Assembly: GCF_964340395.1 (NCBI RefSeq)
Contig: NC_135550.1
Coordinates: 14,348,408-14,410,407 of the forward strand
Direction: 5' to 3'
Length of the DNA: 62,000 nt
Origin: Glandiceps talaboti
Taxonomy: Eukaryota; Hemichordata; Enteropneusta; Spengelidae
The notes beneath the pieces are model-generated. The model ran no database searches and was not told where the DNA came from. It was given only the letters and a program-made list of their open reading frames with translations. Position numbers and translations under genes: made by a program. Positions 1 to 12,145 of the stretch are shown piece by piece. Within the stretch, counting starts at the first letter, position 1. Each line of letters starts with the position of its first letter.

Positions 1-1689
<1,689 letters not shown>

Positions 1690-2250
1690 ATATCACTTCT
1701 CTGTTCAAGCATGTCTGAGTTATGGCTTTGGACATGAAAATTGTGCCAGGCAGCCATATCGGATTGTATCAAGATGAAAATGGATATGCACATGTATGTC
1801 ACAGAACACTGTGCTAATACCAACTTTGAATGAGATCTGTTCAAGCATGTCTGAGTTATGGCTGTGGACATGGAAAATTCGCAAACAAAATGGCTGCCAG
1901 GCAGCCATATTGGATCGTATCATGACAACAATGAATATTCACATGTATGTCATATAACACTGTCCTAATAGCAACTTTGAATGAGATATGTTCACGCATG
2001 TCTGAGTTATGGGAATTGGACAGGGAAAATTCGCAAACAAAATGGCTGCTTGGCGGCCATATTGGATCATATCATAAAACAAATTGATGTGCATATGTAT
2101 GCCATCGTATGTTGCCCCTGTACCAAGTTCGAAAAAAATTGGTCCAGGCATCTCCAAGAAACGGCTGCGGACGGACGGACGGACGCACGCACGGACAGAC
2201 GGAACCCAATCCATAAGTCCCCATCCGGACTTCGTCCGGTAGGGACTAAT
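1690..2250 (+). repeat. Dispersed repeat: three degenerate ~140-bp units plus GGAC-rich hairpin tail
   Basis: The motif TTCA(A/C)GCATGTCTGAGTTATG recurs at about 1704, 1840 and 1991. Each copy is followed by a diverged block containing GGACA, GAAAATT, GGCAGCCATAT or GGCGGCCATAT, and CACATGTATGTCA. The last unit runs into a short GGAC/GGACGC array (2168-2200) and a nested hairpin at 2216-2247, formed by AGTCCC/GGGACT around CCGGA-CTTCG-TCCGG. A repeated body with a fixed structured tail suggests a dispersed, probably mobile, non-autonomous family. I recognise the tail type from marine invertebrate genomes but cannot assign a superfamily. No protein is encoded. Confidence 0.7.
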
Positions 2251-2274
2251 AAACCACATTAAACCATAGTCACG

Positions 2275-2489
2275 TGTGAGCTAATAATATTCTATTCAAG
2301 GATGACCATGATACAAAAGAATGACGTTTTTTATTAGGTATTTACGAATATTCAAAAAATATCGTCACTGGTGTTTGCACGCAAAACACTACAGAAAACA
2401 TCAGTGATGGTATTTTTTTTTTAATATTCGTAACCTCAATTATTTTGTATGGTGCCCATCCTTGAAAAGAATACACGTATTAGCTTACG
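2275..2489. mobile_element. Small inverted-repeat element (MITE-like)
   Basis: The two halves are imperfect reverse complements. The left side reads TGAGCTAATA, TTCAAGGATG, ACAAAA, TACGAATATT, then ATCGTCACTGG. The right side, read on the other strand, gives GTAAGCTAATA, TTCAAGGATG, ACAAAA, TACGAATATT, then ATCACTGATG. Arms are roughly 90-100 bp with a short centre and no ORF. This suggests a small non-autonomous foldback element. I could not define a clean target duplication. Confidence 0.65.
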
Positions 2490-3110
2490 AGGGACTGTGC
2501 ATAAACTCATCTTGGGGGCAAGTGATGACGTAATGCTGTCACACTGGGTGGTCTAGAATGTCGCTGACAATTATAATATACGCAATCATTATATTTCACA
2601 TCAAATGACGTTATTTTAATGAGCTCTCAGAGTTTGACAGTTAGAAGGTTTGGATAACACGGGGTTTCAAGAAGCTGGAGCCACCATCCTCTATAGTAGC
2701 ATAATTTAGCTGCATATTTGTTATCATCAATATGTTATCAGAATTCTAATGTACATGTGATTAAAAAAAAACAGCCCACAGCTGTTTCAGTTTCTCCTAA
2801 AATTTAATCAATATTATGTACGTTGACGGGTGAGACTGGAGCACCTTTCGTCAATGAAATCACATCTTGCAAGTATATATATTCTACAGCTACCTCGACG
2901 AAATATTTGATGCAGCAGTCGACAGTCAGGATTGTCATAATCATTCAAAACTAAACCCCAATCTGTTCCGAGCATATTTGTGACCAAATTTGGTCTTGCT
3001 TCGTGCTGTCGAACAATGCAATATTGTGGATTGAATTGCTTCATATTCATGATGCGATACAATCTGTCAATCTATTAACGTTGAAGAAATTATTTCCCGG
3101 GCGTCCACCA
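2490..3110. other. No gene recognised
   Basis: AT-rich sequence with no repeat structure that I can resolve. The longest frames are about 80 codons on opposite strands and look random. Confidence 0.5.
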
Positions 3111-3325
3111 GAGGTTTTGACAGGGATAATAGTCACGTTGTTTGGCAACATAACGGTCACGATGGAGTGTAACTATTGTGCGGGTTGCTGGCTGCTGCGG
3201 GCCGCTGCGGGTTACTTTGTGCAGGTTGCGGTCTGGTGAGTGTAACTATTATGTGGGTTGTGGGCCACTGCGGGTCACAGTGGGGAAGTGAGTGTAACTA
3301 TTGCGCGGGCTGCGGGTCGCTATTA
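3111..3325 (+). repeat. Degenerate G-rich minisatellite
   Basis: GAGTGTAACTATT recurs at about 3165, 3238 and 3290. Each copy is followed by a variable block of (T/G)GCGGG, GGCTGCGGG or GGCCACTGCGGG. The unit is about 50-75 bp and heavily diverged. The block is locally GC-rich against an AT-rich background and encodes nothing recognisable. Confidence 0.65.
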
Positions 3326-3420
3326 TTTTTCCATTAAACGTTAATTAATTCACTTGTTAAAACCAAATAAACTTGTTTGCTGGCCTCTGGCCACTCGTTT
3401 TGAACGACCCGCAAATCGAC

Positions 3421-3545
3421 CCGCAGTTCAGCCTGTTGGCCCGCAAAATAATGATACCGGTCACGATGACGGTGTTTGACAGATGTAAAAGTCTCGGTGT
3501 TTGACATGTGTAAGCCACAGAGTTTGACAAGGTTGACAGTGTACA
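3421..3545 (+). repeat. Degenerate ~28-bp minisatellite, cluster 1
   Basis: Three units resemble GGTGTTTGACAGATGTAA, with variants TCGGTGTTTGACATGTGTAA and CAGAGTTTGACAAGGTTGAC. The same unit appears once at about 3113-3160 and again in a larger cluster near 4.2 kb, so the three blocks probably share one origin. Confidence 0.65.
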
Positions 3546-4159
3546 CATTGTGACCGATTGTTCTCGTTCAATAATACATTCCTTTCCCAGAGGATCTAGG
3601 AACTGTGTGTCACCCCAACACAGACTGTTTCCTCCCTCGGAAGGAAGCAGTCTATGTTGGGTGACCCACAGGCCCGAGGGAAACTGACGTATGATCTTGT
3701 ACGAGGACGATAAGTCAACATGTGTTTCGTGGTCATCATTTACCGCATTCTCTGTGGTGCCAAAAAGGTATAGTATATGGTACATGTATATTAACGTAGG
3801 GTTTCCATGTGACAACAGTGAAGGTATTTTGAAAAACAACATAGGAATCTTCAAAAGCTTACTCCTGTAATAATTCTTCGTTCATTCCAAATCCTTTCTG
3901 ACACAAGGGTGGCAAAGTTTGTCTTCAGAAAAATGTAAATGTCTTGAAGTTTCTGGCTAGCGTCTACTTTGCCAGCACAAGGTGACGCCATTTTAGTCTG
4001 CTGTGAAAACATGTAGTGATGTACGTATGCGTACATGACTTCATCAGTCATCAATTTCCGAGATGATGACCGTATATGTGTTGAACAGCGTAAAAATTCT
4101 ACATACCATGTGACCACGTATTGACAAATCACAACATAGGAAAGGGACTAGATGTGTTA
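3546..4159. other. No gene recognised
   Basis: Unique-looking DNA between two minisatellite clusters. A 165-codon minus-strand frame crosses part of it but runs into the minisatellite and shows no domain. I see nothing I can support as a gene. Confidence 0.45.
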
Positions 4160-4355
4160 CAATGACCTCTGTCAAACACCGTGACTGTCACAGCGTTTGG
4201 CAGGGGTAACAGTCGTGATGTTTGGTAGGGGTAACAGTTACGGTGTTTTACAGAGGTTACAACCATGTTGACAAGATAACAGCTGTGATAGTCTTGCCAG
4301 TTTGACATGGGAACAGTTACACTGTTTGGCAAGTATAACAATCACAGTGTGTGGA
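4160..4355 (+). repeat. Degenerate ~30-bp minisatellite, cluster 2
   Basis: About six units follow the pattern GTGTTTGGCAGGGGTAACAG with substitutions such as GATGTTTGGTAGGGGTAACAG. They degrade towards the right end into TTTGACATGGGAACAG and TTTGGCAAGTATAACA. The same motif family occurs at 3421-3545. Confidence 0.75.
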
Positions 4356-4604
4356 CTAGGAGATTATAATGGAGAGCTTTATCCTTTATCATGGTATTAT
4401 CTGTCTTATATTGCACCTCAGGCAGACCTACACTGCTCAAGTGCAGACATACATATAGCCCCAGACAACTAAAAGTTCTGAGAGTATAAAACGAGGCATA
4501 CCTCTTGCATCACACAAGGTAGGCCATGCATCATACATGACATGGCATGCGTTGTAGCACACCTAAGCTTGGCAACGAATGGTACGTACATGTACACGAT
4601 ACAC

Positions 4605-4632
4605 CCTTGGAGTAATTATAATTACTCCAAGG
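4605..4632. repeat. Perfect 28-bp palindrome
   Basis: The half-site CCTTGGAGTAATTA is followed directly by its exact reverse complement with no spacer. A palindrome of this length could extrude as a cruciform. I see no flanking element to explain it and assign no function. Confidence 0.9.
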
Positions 4633-4724
4633 TACACACACCCAAACCAAAATAGGGTGGGGAGGGGTCTACTGTTGTCGCAAAGAGCCGATAACGTTGT
4701 TTACAGTCATGGATCTCACTAAAA

Positions 4725-4905
4725 GGATGGGAATCACTACGGGGAAACTGGATATTTCACAAAAGGGCTCACTATGGGAGACTACACGATGGAACTCACA
4801 ACGGGAGACTAGCTTTTACAAGATAGGGCTCACTACGGGAGACTGGATACTACAGGATCGTACTCACTACGGGAGGCTGGATGCTTCTCGATACTCTCTT
4901 AGGTT
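4725..4905 (+). repeat. Degenerate ~40-bp tandem repeat
   Basis: About five units share CTCACTACGGGAGACTGGAT followed by a variable segment (CTTCTAC-like, CACAAAAGGG, TTACAAGATAGGG, CTACAGGATCGTA). It yields an 88-codon frame that is only the repeat translated. Confidence 0.8.
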
Positions 4906-5797
4906 ACAGGTAATAGATACACAATTTCAGTATGCTCATGTGATTACCTTTAGAATTCAATAAATGGTTTAACCCTGGCATTCATCCATCAATATTAGAT
5001 GCTAACACATAACCATGGCAACCTTTCGTTACAATCCACTCATTTATTAGCACGTATCATGCCCCTCATTTTATTTTAAATTGCAGTACTTCGAGATTGC
5101 ACAAATTGTACCAAATTGTTGACGGTGAAGGCACAGTTGACTGGCACCATTTATTGTAGTAAAGGTCATGTGAGAAGTTGTCATGGTGACATAGGAAGTA
5201 CTAATGTCTGATCAACGCATTGTGTCAGGTCGATTCATCAAAGGTTACATGAGAACAATTGTTTCAACAAGAATACGTAGCCTGTAGTTGCTAGTCGAAA
5301 CCTCAGACCACTATATCAGTGGCACGGTCTGATTCAAAACTGACGTGATTATTCCACCCCTACGGTGCCTGCACAGCCAGGAGGTATTGTTGTTTCTACT
5401 TCATGGATTTTATCGAAAACACGATAACAGTTTTCGATTTGGGTATTATGTTTTCCTTTAAAAGGTGAATATGTATTTCGGAATAATAGACGTCTGTGAT
5501 GAAAGACTTCTGATCAGATAATTTGGGACTACATCATTGTCACATGATACTAACAATAGTGTTCTTTTCATGTCTTTCATTACGAACAAACTGATTATAA
5601 TATATACTAGTATTATGACGAGGAATTACGTGATCGATGCCATCTCGGGCTTTATAATATGTGGCGACAGACGGCTTATTATTGCCTGAGTAAAAGATAA
5701 CACCCAGTTTTCTATTGTACACGGTTTAATGCAGATTTTGTCAGACAAATTCGTAACACAGCTGTACCGAACAAACAAACGCATTTACCAGTTACAT
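4906..5797. other. No gene recognised
   Basis: Unique AT-rich sequence with no ORF over about 60 codons and no repeat that I can detect. Confidence 0.5.
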
Positions 5798-6848
5798 CAC
5801 AGGGAGCAGCAAGCATGTAATTGATTGATGATCGATATAATGTTTAATTTTTCTGGTTAAATACAAACTTATGTTGTGGGTTTAACTGACTCATTGATTT
5901 CTGTGGTGATACGAAACCTTTTTTTTCTTCTTTGGCTAATATTCTATCTTTCAGCTGTATACAATTCTCACTTTATTGACTAAATAAAGACACCTTGTCC
6001 ATTCTTCTCCTCTTATCTCAATTAAAACACACATAACCTTATAATTCCCAAGAGATCAGTTACATTAATACTTTGCTTTATCTCTTATCTTCTGGGAGAT
6101 ATCACACTAATTTATGCATTATCTAGTATTCTTTATTCCTTGTTAGTGCACAGGGTAAAGGACAAATAATCAGTTTTGTACGCGCGATTTTCCGGATTTC
6201 TAATATTATTTTCTGTATATTTCAAATAAAGTTTTTAATACTGTTTCCTCTCACTGTTTTTTCTTTCTATTTCCTACCTGATATCAATGTCTTATCGGAG
6301 TTTATCGGCTTTGCATTAATTAGTAGCTTACTAATTCAAGAACAAACTCGCTGGTTATTTGCCCAATTAACGCATTAAGCCGTGAGTGTAAACATCCACT
6401 GATCCGACTAATGGAGTGTTACCAAACTGATTATTTGTCCTTTACTCTGTGGTTAGTGCATGTTTGAGTGTTTGTCTGGTGTATAATCACCCAGTAGATA
6501 AGTGATACAGCAAATTTTCGTGGTAACTGAACACTGTTAATTATGAGATTAGGGGTGTTTTATTTTAGATAAGAGGAGAAGAATGGACAGGGTGTCTTTA
6601 TTTAGTCAATAAAGAGAGAATTATGTACACCTGAAAGAGAGAAAAGTAGACAGGGAAAGAAGAACAAACTTTTACACCATCACAAACATCAATGAGTCAA
6701 ATGATCAATATCATACACAAAAAAAGTTTTATTTCACCTCAAAAATGAATCATTCAATCGATCAATCATTCAACCAAATAATAAATCAATCAATAAATCG
6801 ATCGATTACTCGATCGATCAATCAATTACATCCTCGCTGCTCCCTGTG
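5798..6848. mobile_element. ~1.05-kb foldback DNA element with 7-bp target duplication
   Basis: The termini are CACAGGGAGCAGC and its exact reverse complement GCTGCTCCCTGTG. GTTACAT lies immediately outside both ends (5791-5797 and 6849-6855), consistent with a 7-bp target-site duplication. The inverted repeat continues far inside. The stretch around 5940-6045 (CTTTCAGCTGTATACAATTC, then TTTATTGACTAAATAAAGAC) pairs with 6545-6645, and CACAGGGTAAAGGACAAATA near 6149 pairs with its complement near 6432. Arms are roughly 380-410 bp around a ~260-bp centre. There is no transposase ORF, so the element is non-autonomous. The TSD length does not settle the superfamily. Confidence 0.85.
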
Positions 6849-7534
6849 GTTACATTAATAAGCTGATTAAATTCTGATGTTTTTTTTAGCTAGCGCGGTT
6901 TTTTTAATCGATTTTTGTTTTCATAACATATTATTTGTTTGGCAGCTCGCAATGATGAGATATCGATTGCTTCTGAAAGCACGTCGCAAGTGATTGCCCA
7001 AGACACTTCGATCACTTGTGATTAATATTCTTTATTGGTTGAATAACAGTAATTACTCTGTTTTCTTTCTTTCCCTTGCTAGTCTTTCCCTCCAGCTGAA
7101 CATCCACTCTCTAATATTGACTCGGTGAATGCAGACACTATACTTGTCCTTCCTTGTATCAAACCCTCTTATCGAAATTAAAACATCTTCTCATAATAAC
7201 ACTAAATATCGCAGCCACCCATTTCACTAATCACATGCTTGCTACCCCGATGCTTCGATGTAACGACAATTTCAATTTAAAATCGCACGAGGCAAAGGAA
7301 AAAAAATGCTGTTGTTTCACTAATAATCCTTTCAAAAATAGTTTTGAGTCGATATTTGTTGTAGTGTTTGGGGTCATGACATCTCCCTAGTTTTTGCGTT
7401 TTAGTTCAAGTTAAATTTTAAAAATGTCTGCTTTTCAAGCGATTTTCGTGGTATGTTAAAATACTTAGAAGTGTCGAGTTGCGGAGTCAAGATGGCCAGA
7501 AAGTATCAGTAGAGGATATCTCCAATTTTTATCG
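6849..7534. other. No gene; possible regulatory segment near 6940-7030
   Basis: Non-repetitive AT-rich DNA. Around 6985-7025 the sequence contains CAAGTGATTG and, 20 bp on, the inverted counterpart GATCACTTGTGATTAAT. CAAGTG is the classical core of NK2-class homeodomain sites, and a TAAT-type site follows. Regulatory function is inference only. Confidence 0.3.
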
Positions 7535-7564
7535 TAATAAAAAATAAATAGATAGATAAATAGA

Positions 7565-7615
<51 letters not shown>

Positions 7616-7617
7616 AT
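7535..7617. repeat. (AAAT)n / (GATA) microsatellite
   Basis: An AAATAGATAGAT segment leads into about 15 copies of AAAT. Open frames across it encode only Ile-Tyr-Leu-Phe repeats. Confidence 0.95.
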
Positions 7618-9804
7618 GTAGCTGGTTCATTATTCCGCAATATACAATTACTTTTAAGAGACTGGTAAATATGTATGCTATGAATCGCCTTCAAATGCTA
7701 AGTACAGCTAAAAGCTATGACACGTGTCATCATTTACTACCAACTGATGAAAAATTAGTGCAAGTCACTGTCGGCTTCTGTTATCATGTCATGGACCGTC
7801 CACGGCAAGCCAACAAAACCCCTTGGTAGGAATCAATTACTCATACAAATCTCGGGGAAGCAAGATATGACGACTTCCCACGCAGTACATCCAATATCAA
7901 TATTCATGTTTCCAGCCCAATAATAAACCATGTTCGTTCAGCCCAATAAAAACATGTTGCATGAAAAGCCAGTTATCCGGAAAAAAATAGGTTACAATTA
8001 AATGAAAAGATTGGTTTTTTTTTCACAGTATGGTTTATAGTAGTATTCTTCTTTTTTTTATTGGTAGAAGTCAATTTATAGTGAATCAAAATAATCGAAG
8101 AATGTATTCCTTGTTTGTATTTCAGAAAGTTAATGAATTATAGTTGCTCGGTCTATACGTTGTCTTTCTTTTAGATAATGTCATTAGTGCTAAATGTCAT
8201 CATGACTCTGGAGCGTCTACATGTTATTAGTCTAATGGGTGTACGTTTACAAACACACCCACCAATTCGTTCCATAGTAACGATGATTTGCGTCACTTTA
8301 CGTTTACGTTGTTAGCAGTGAAAACAGTCATCCATATGAAAATGATGATACCTGCCTGGTCCATCATAAGATAGTCTCGCTATTATACTTATCGCATTCT
8401 TTTGTTTCTTGTTTTTGTTGTTCGCAGTTGGAATTGTGGGGATCAGTTAGATGACGTCATTGCCAGTCAGCACAGATCATTAGAAGGTAAGAAGTATAGT
8501 AAGTTCCAAACCACTTAAGTGCCATTGGAAGTAATAACCCCCTACTCAGCGGTCCTCTAGCTGTTTACATGTGTGTCACTCCTTCGCAGTTATTCCAGTG
8601 TATTATTTTTTTAAATACCACGGAAGATTGGTCCATTCCCTTTTATCATGTCACCATACAGAATTGCAAAGATAGCCGCCGGGCCCTGCAGGTAAAAAGA
8701 GTAGCGTTCGTCAGCTTCGGGTGCTGAGTTGTTGATATTATTCGGACTGATGGGACTTCATAGATCACAATTATACGCTCTGGAGTAATTGAATGTTGAA
8801 GGCAGTGAGAAATAAGAACTAGCGAATAGTTTAATCTTTACAGCTAGAGTAACGATGTATACTTAGAATGTAATATCACACCAGAAAGATAAACTATTAT
8901 TACTCCAGGACTACAAGATATATCTTTTCTATTATTGTGTTCGCTGTGGATGTACATGTAATCCCCGGATGTAATTCCCTTGACTTCTGTATTAAATCAA
9001 ACAAACATAGACCGGTGTACAGCACCAAGGACGCTTTCTGATTTCCTATGAGATATATAGTTGACGCCCTAAGGTGTCGTTTTTGAAGCAGGTGACAATC
9101 ATGTTAAATTTGACGATAATAGGGTCTCGTGGGTAATAGTTAATACTGGATGATGTACACAGTATGGTAATATACAGATACAAGTCTCTCGAGTCAGATG
9201 AATTACATTTATCCCTTCCACATTCTATCAAAAAAACTAACTTTTAAATTACAAGTTCCAGTAGTAATCTCACCAATCTGCTTTTACATTAACAAAATCG
9301 CCTTTAAGCATACATAAAAAAAGACGTGTTGGTATCTCTATTTTCTAAATAAATAAATATAACTCGTTTGCGGCCGTCGCCCTCTGTGCATTTCCACACT
9401 GTACGGCCTAGTAATGTTGTTACCACTCTGAAGACACATTTTCATGCTATTAAAACGACAACAACAACCTTGGCGATTTCTATTGTATATCATATCGTAT
9501 TGTCATGTATGAATTACCTGGGGTCTCTTCTTCACTCAAATTATATTGGTATTGCAATTCTTTTCCAGTAGCTTTTTTTTTAATCTTGTGAGAACACAAC
9601 AGAGGAACGATACACAGCTAGGTATCATCATGATATCCTTCTGATTGTAGGCTTATCACCTTCTTTACTTCTGCGTGGTTCATTCATAATTTATGACTTG
9701 AAAACGATAAGAATTCCCTACAAATAGAGTGTAGAGTATTAGTCGTCTCATTTCATTTTATTGCCACAATTTTATTTCTAATTTGATATCGTGTAGGCAT
9801 TAGG
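7618..9804. other. No gene recognised
   Basis: About 2.2 kb of largely unique AT-rich DNA. A short duplicated phrase (CAGCCCAATAA followed by A-rich sequence and CATGTT) occurs at about 7915 and 7938. No ORF shows a recognisable domain, and I see no RNA gene. Confidence 0.45.
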
Positions 9805-10050
9805 GAGTAATCATTATTTAAAGCCGTGGGGGGGGGGCGGTCATAGGAATCAGCGCAGATCAGTAAAAAAAAAACTGAGTAAACCCCTTTGACTATCTCA
9901 TAAAGAACTGACTACCACCTGTTCACCACTTGTTTTTTTTTCAAGTGACAACCGACCCCCCCACCCCTTGTGTGTATGGAATTTTCGAGTTATTCCCTTA
10001 AATTCGCCCGACCGACCCCCAGCCGTAAATAATGATGGCTCCCTTATAAG
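9805..10050. mobile_element. Inverted-repeat element directly upstream of the ANKRD63-like gene
   Basis: The left end reads GGGAGTAATCATTATTTAAA, then GCCGTGGGGGGG. The right end, read on the minus strand, gives GGGAGCCATCATTATTTACG, then GCTGGGGG, followed by GGAAT at similar spacing on both sides. A third related copy lies on the plus strand at 60596. The ends and a ~240-bp body with no ORF suggest a MITE-like family. It ends about 300 bp before the ankyrin gene start codon, so it may lie in or beside the promoter or 5' leader. Confidence 0.7.
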
Positions 10051-10129
10051 GTCATCTGTACTTTGTACTTTGATATTGCAGTTCACAAGTCGTGATGTTC
10101 TTTTAAATAGGGGAAAGGGGTTCTACAAG

Positions 10130-10200
10130 GTGAGGTTAATTATTTCTTGCAGTGTTTATTGCGTCGACATTAACATTTTTGTGTCTTTAATATTTTACAG
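10130..10200 (+). other. Possible short 5'-UTR intron
   Basis: A donor-like ACAAG|GTGAGG occurs at 10125-10135. A pyrimidine-rich acceptor, TTTAATATTTTACAG, ends at 10200. This would give a 71-bp intron in the leader of the ankyrin gene, whose start is at 10358. Only the consensus matches support it, and single-exon transcription is equally possible. Confidence 0.25.
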
Positions 10201-10357
10201 GTCCAACCTCAAGTGGTGTACACCTGAATGTATTGCATACAACACATCCTTATCTCAGATGGTCTTGAGAACAGTAACTAACTCTACCAGTTCATAATCG
10301 CATAGAGCAAATTTTGCTATGATATACATAGGTATACACTCTTGAGAAGTAGTATCG

Positions 10358-12145
10358 ATGGACGATTCAGTCAACAGACCTAAACTTGGCAGAACATTCA
10401 CAATGCCAAGTAACATGAATACGTCTCCTCCGAACGGTCCATGGTACGAGCGAGCTCTCTCCATCACAGATCGACGCCGTCGAAGCCTTGGCCAGAGTTC
10501 TGGAGCAGCCGCTATTCACGATGCTATTGCCAAAGGGAAAGTGCACCTCGCGAGATTCATTCTGGATGCCGTCGATGGCGATATCGTGAACGCCAGAGAT
10601 ATACACGGCAAAACACCATTAATAAGGGCTTGTAAAATTAGAGAAGAGAAGGCAAGAATAAGAGCAGTGGAGTTACTTCTTGCTCGTGGAGCTGGCGTTA
10701 ATTTACGGGATAATATGGGACGTACTGCTTTGAGCTACGCTTGTGAACTGCGATGCAACGACACCGTAAAGATTCTCGTTAAAAACAACGTGGATCCTGA
10801 TATTGAGGACAATAACGGTAATACAGCATTGATGTATTGTGCCAGTGTTGGCAATGACAAAGCCATAGAGATCATCACTAAATCTTTCAGAAGACTTGGT
10901 CTCGACGTAGACAGAGAAAACGATGAAGGTTTAACTCCACTTATAATGTCCGCCAGAAATGGATTCTTAGAGTGTGCGACATTGCTGGCACAGGAAGGCA
11001 AGGCGGCTGTTGATAGACGTGATAGTGTAAGAAATCTAAACGCGGAAGAATGGGCTCGAGAAAACGGTTGTTCAACACCTGAAGTTGAGCCGTTCGCGTA
11101 TACAAGAAGAGCAAGCAGTGTAATACGAACCAGATTAAAGAAAAGAAACATCCAACGTCCACTGTTAACATCTTTCTCCCAAAGTTCGGATTCTGATCGT
11201 AGTTGTCACTCAAGCTTCGAAGAAGATCAAGTCAACTCTGATAAGGAGGAACGTCAGAATAAGACGAGGGCACCAACAAGGAAAACAAACGGAGAAATGA
11301 GCATTGAGGAACTGACGAAGAAATTTAGTGAAATGCAAAAACAACGCGGGATAGTTGTGCCAAATCAACTGGACATGCCGCCTCCATCTTTCCGTACTTA
11401 CAGACACGCAAAAAGATGCAGTTTGCCCAATGTGACAATTTTTCAGGATTGTCGCCTCGAGGTCATCAAAGACGAAGACGGTCTCCCGGTCAAAATAGAA
11501 GAAAGTGAAATTCATGAACAGGATAAAGATAGCTTTCCGACACGGCTGAGCCCAGTGATGGATGATCAACCTCAAAGGAGATCTAAATCTCCGAAATTAT
11601 CGATGACTGGAAAATCGAGTAGCATGGACGACAGTTTGGATTTGCGTGGTGGGTCAGACACACAACCCATCCACAATTCACGTCGAAATAGCGCCGCGTC
11701 TGTAAATTCAAGGAGATCATTCTGTGAGTCGCCTGTATTGTCGAAAATGAAAACCGACTTAAACAAACCTCAAAAATGTGTCAGTCGTCGTCATGGGCCG
11801 ATAACATCAGCAGATCGCATACCGTTGCAAAAATCGAAATCTGAATACGTGACAGTGACGTCACTACCATCTGCACTAAGCAGACGCCACCAGAAAAATT
11901 CGAGTTCACGTGTCGATGGCATTGTTACCAACAGTAGAGATGAAGCTTTAGCAAGTGTAGAAAGTGCCAGTCACATTGAGTTTGACTTCGACAGTGAGAC
12001 GCGAAATTACACCTTTATGACACCGAGTCCGAAAGAGAGTGATGAGCTCGAAACCGAAGTGTTCCTGCCGCCACTCTCATATACCAGAGATTTACAATCA
12101 GAAGGGCGAAAATTTCCCGAGGATAGAAAGTATTCAGACACTTAA
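10358..12145 (+). CDS. Ankyrin repeat domain-containing protein 63-like (595 aa)
   Basis: This is the only convincing protein-coding gene in the window: an uninterrupted 595-codon frame with coding-like composition. Residues ~50-221 form about five ankyrin repeats, with hallmarks GKTPL (85-89), GRTAL (121-125), GNTAL (154-158) and GLTPL (191-195). Three phrases match my memory of vertebrate ANKRD63: GKVHLARFILDA (60-71), VNLRD near 114-118 and SFRRLGL (176-182). The ANKRD34 family is a weaker alternative. The C-terminal half (~250-595) is low-complexity, Ser/Arg-rich and probably disordered, with RRxS-type basic phosphosite-like motifs. At 595 aa it is longer than the roughly 380-aa vertebrate protein. 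There is no signal peptide or membrane segment, so it is probably an intracellular scaffold. The start at 10358 precedes the repeats and has G at +4 (ATCGATGG). Molecular function in this lineage is unknown. Confidence 0.9.
   Translation: MDDSVNRPKLGRTFTMPSNMNTSPPNGPWYERALSITDRRRRSLGQSSGAAAIHDAIAKGKVHLARFILDAVDGDIVNARDIHGKTPLIRACKIREEKARIRAVELLLARGAGVNLRDNMGRTALSYACELRCNDTVKILVKNNVDPDIEDNNGNTALMYCASVGNDKAIEIITKSFRRLGLDVDRENDEGLTPLIMSARNGFLECATLLAQEGKAAVDRRDSVRNLNAEEWARENGCSTPEVEPFAYTRRASSVIRTRLKKRNIQRPLLTSFSQSSDSDRSCHSSFEEDQVNSDKEERQNKTRAPTRKTNGEMSIEELTKKFSEMQKQRGIVVPNQLDMPPPSFRTYRHAKRCSLPNVTIFQDCRLEVIKDEDGLPVKIEESEIHEQDKDSFPTRLSPVMDDQPQRRSKSPKLSMTGKSSSMDDSLDLRGGSDTQPIHNSRRNSAASVNSRRSFCESPVLSKMKTDLNKPQKCVSRRHGPITSADRIPLQKSKSEYVTVTSLPSALSRRHQKNSSSRVDGIVTNSRDEALASVESASHIEFDFDSETRNYTFMTPSPKESDELETEVFLPPLSYTRDLQSEGRKFPEDRKYSDT

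Noticed and set aside
3357-3854. 165-codon minus-strand frame
   Set aside because: It runs into a minisatellite, lacks any domain and its composition looks random.
10367-11766. Several 60-138-codon frames inside the ankyrin gene on the minus strand and in other frames
   Set aside because: They overlap the conserved ankyrin coding frame and have no motif of their own.
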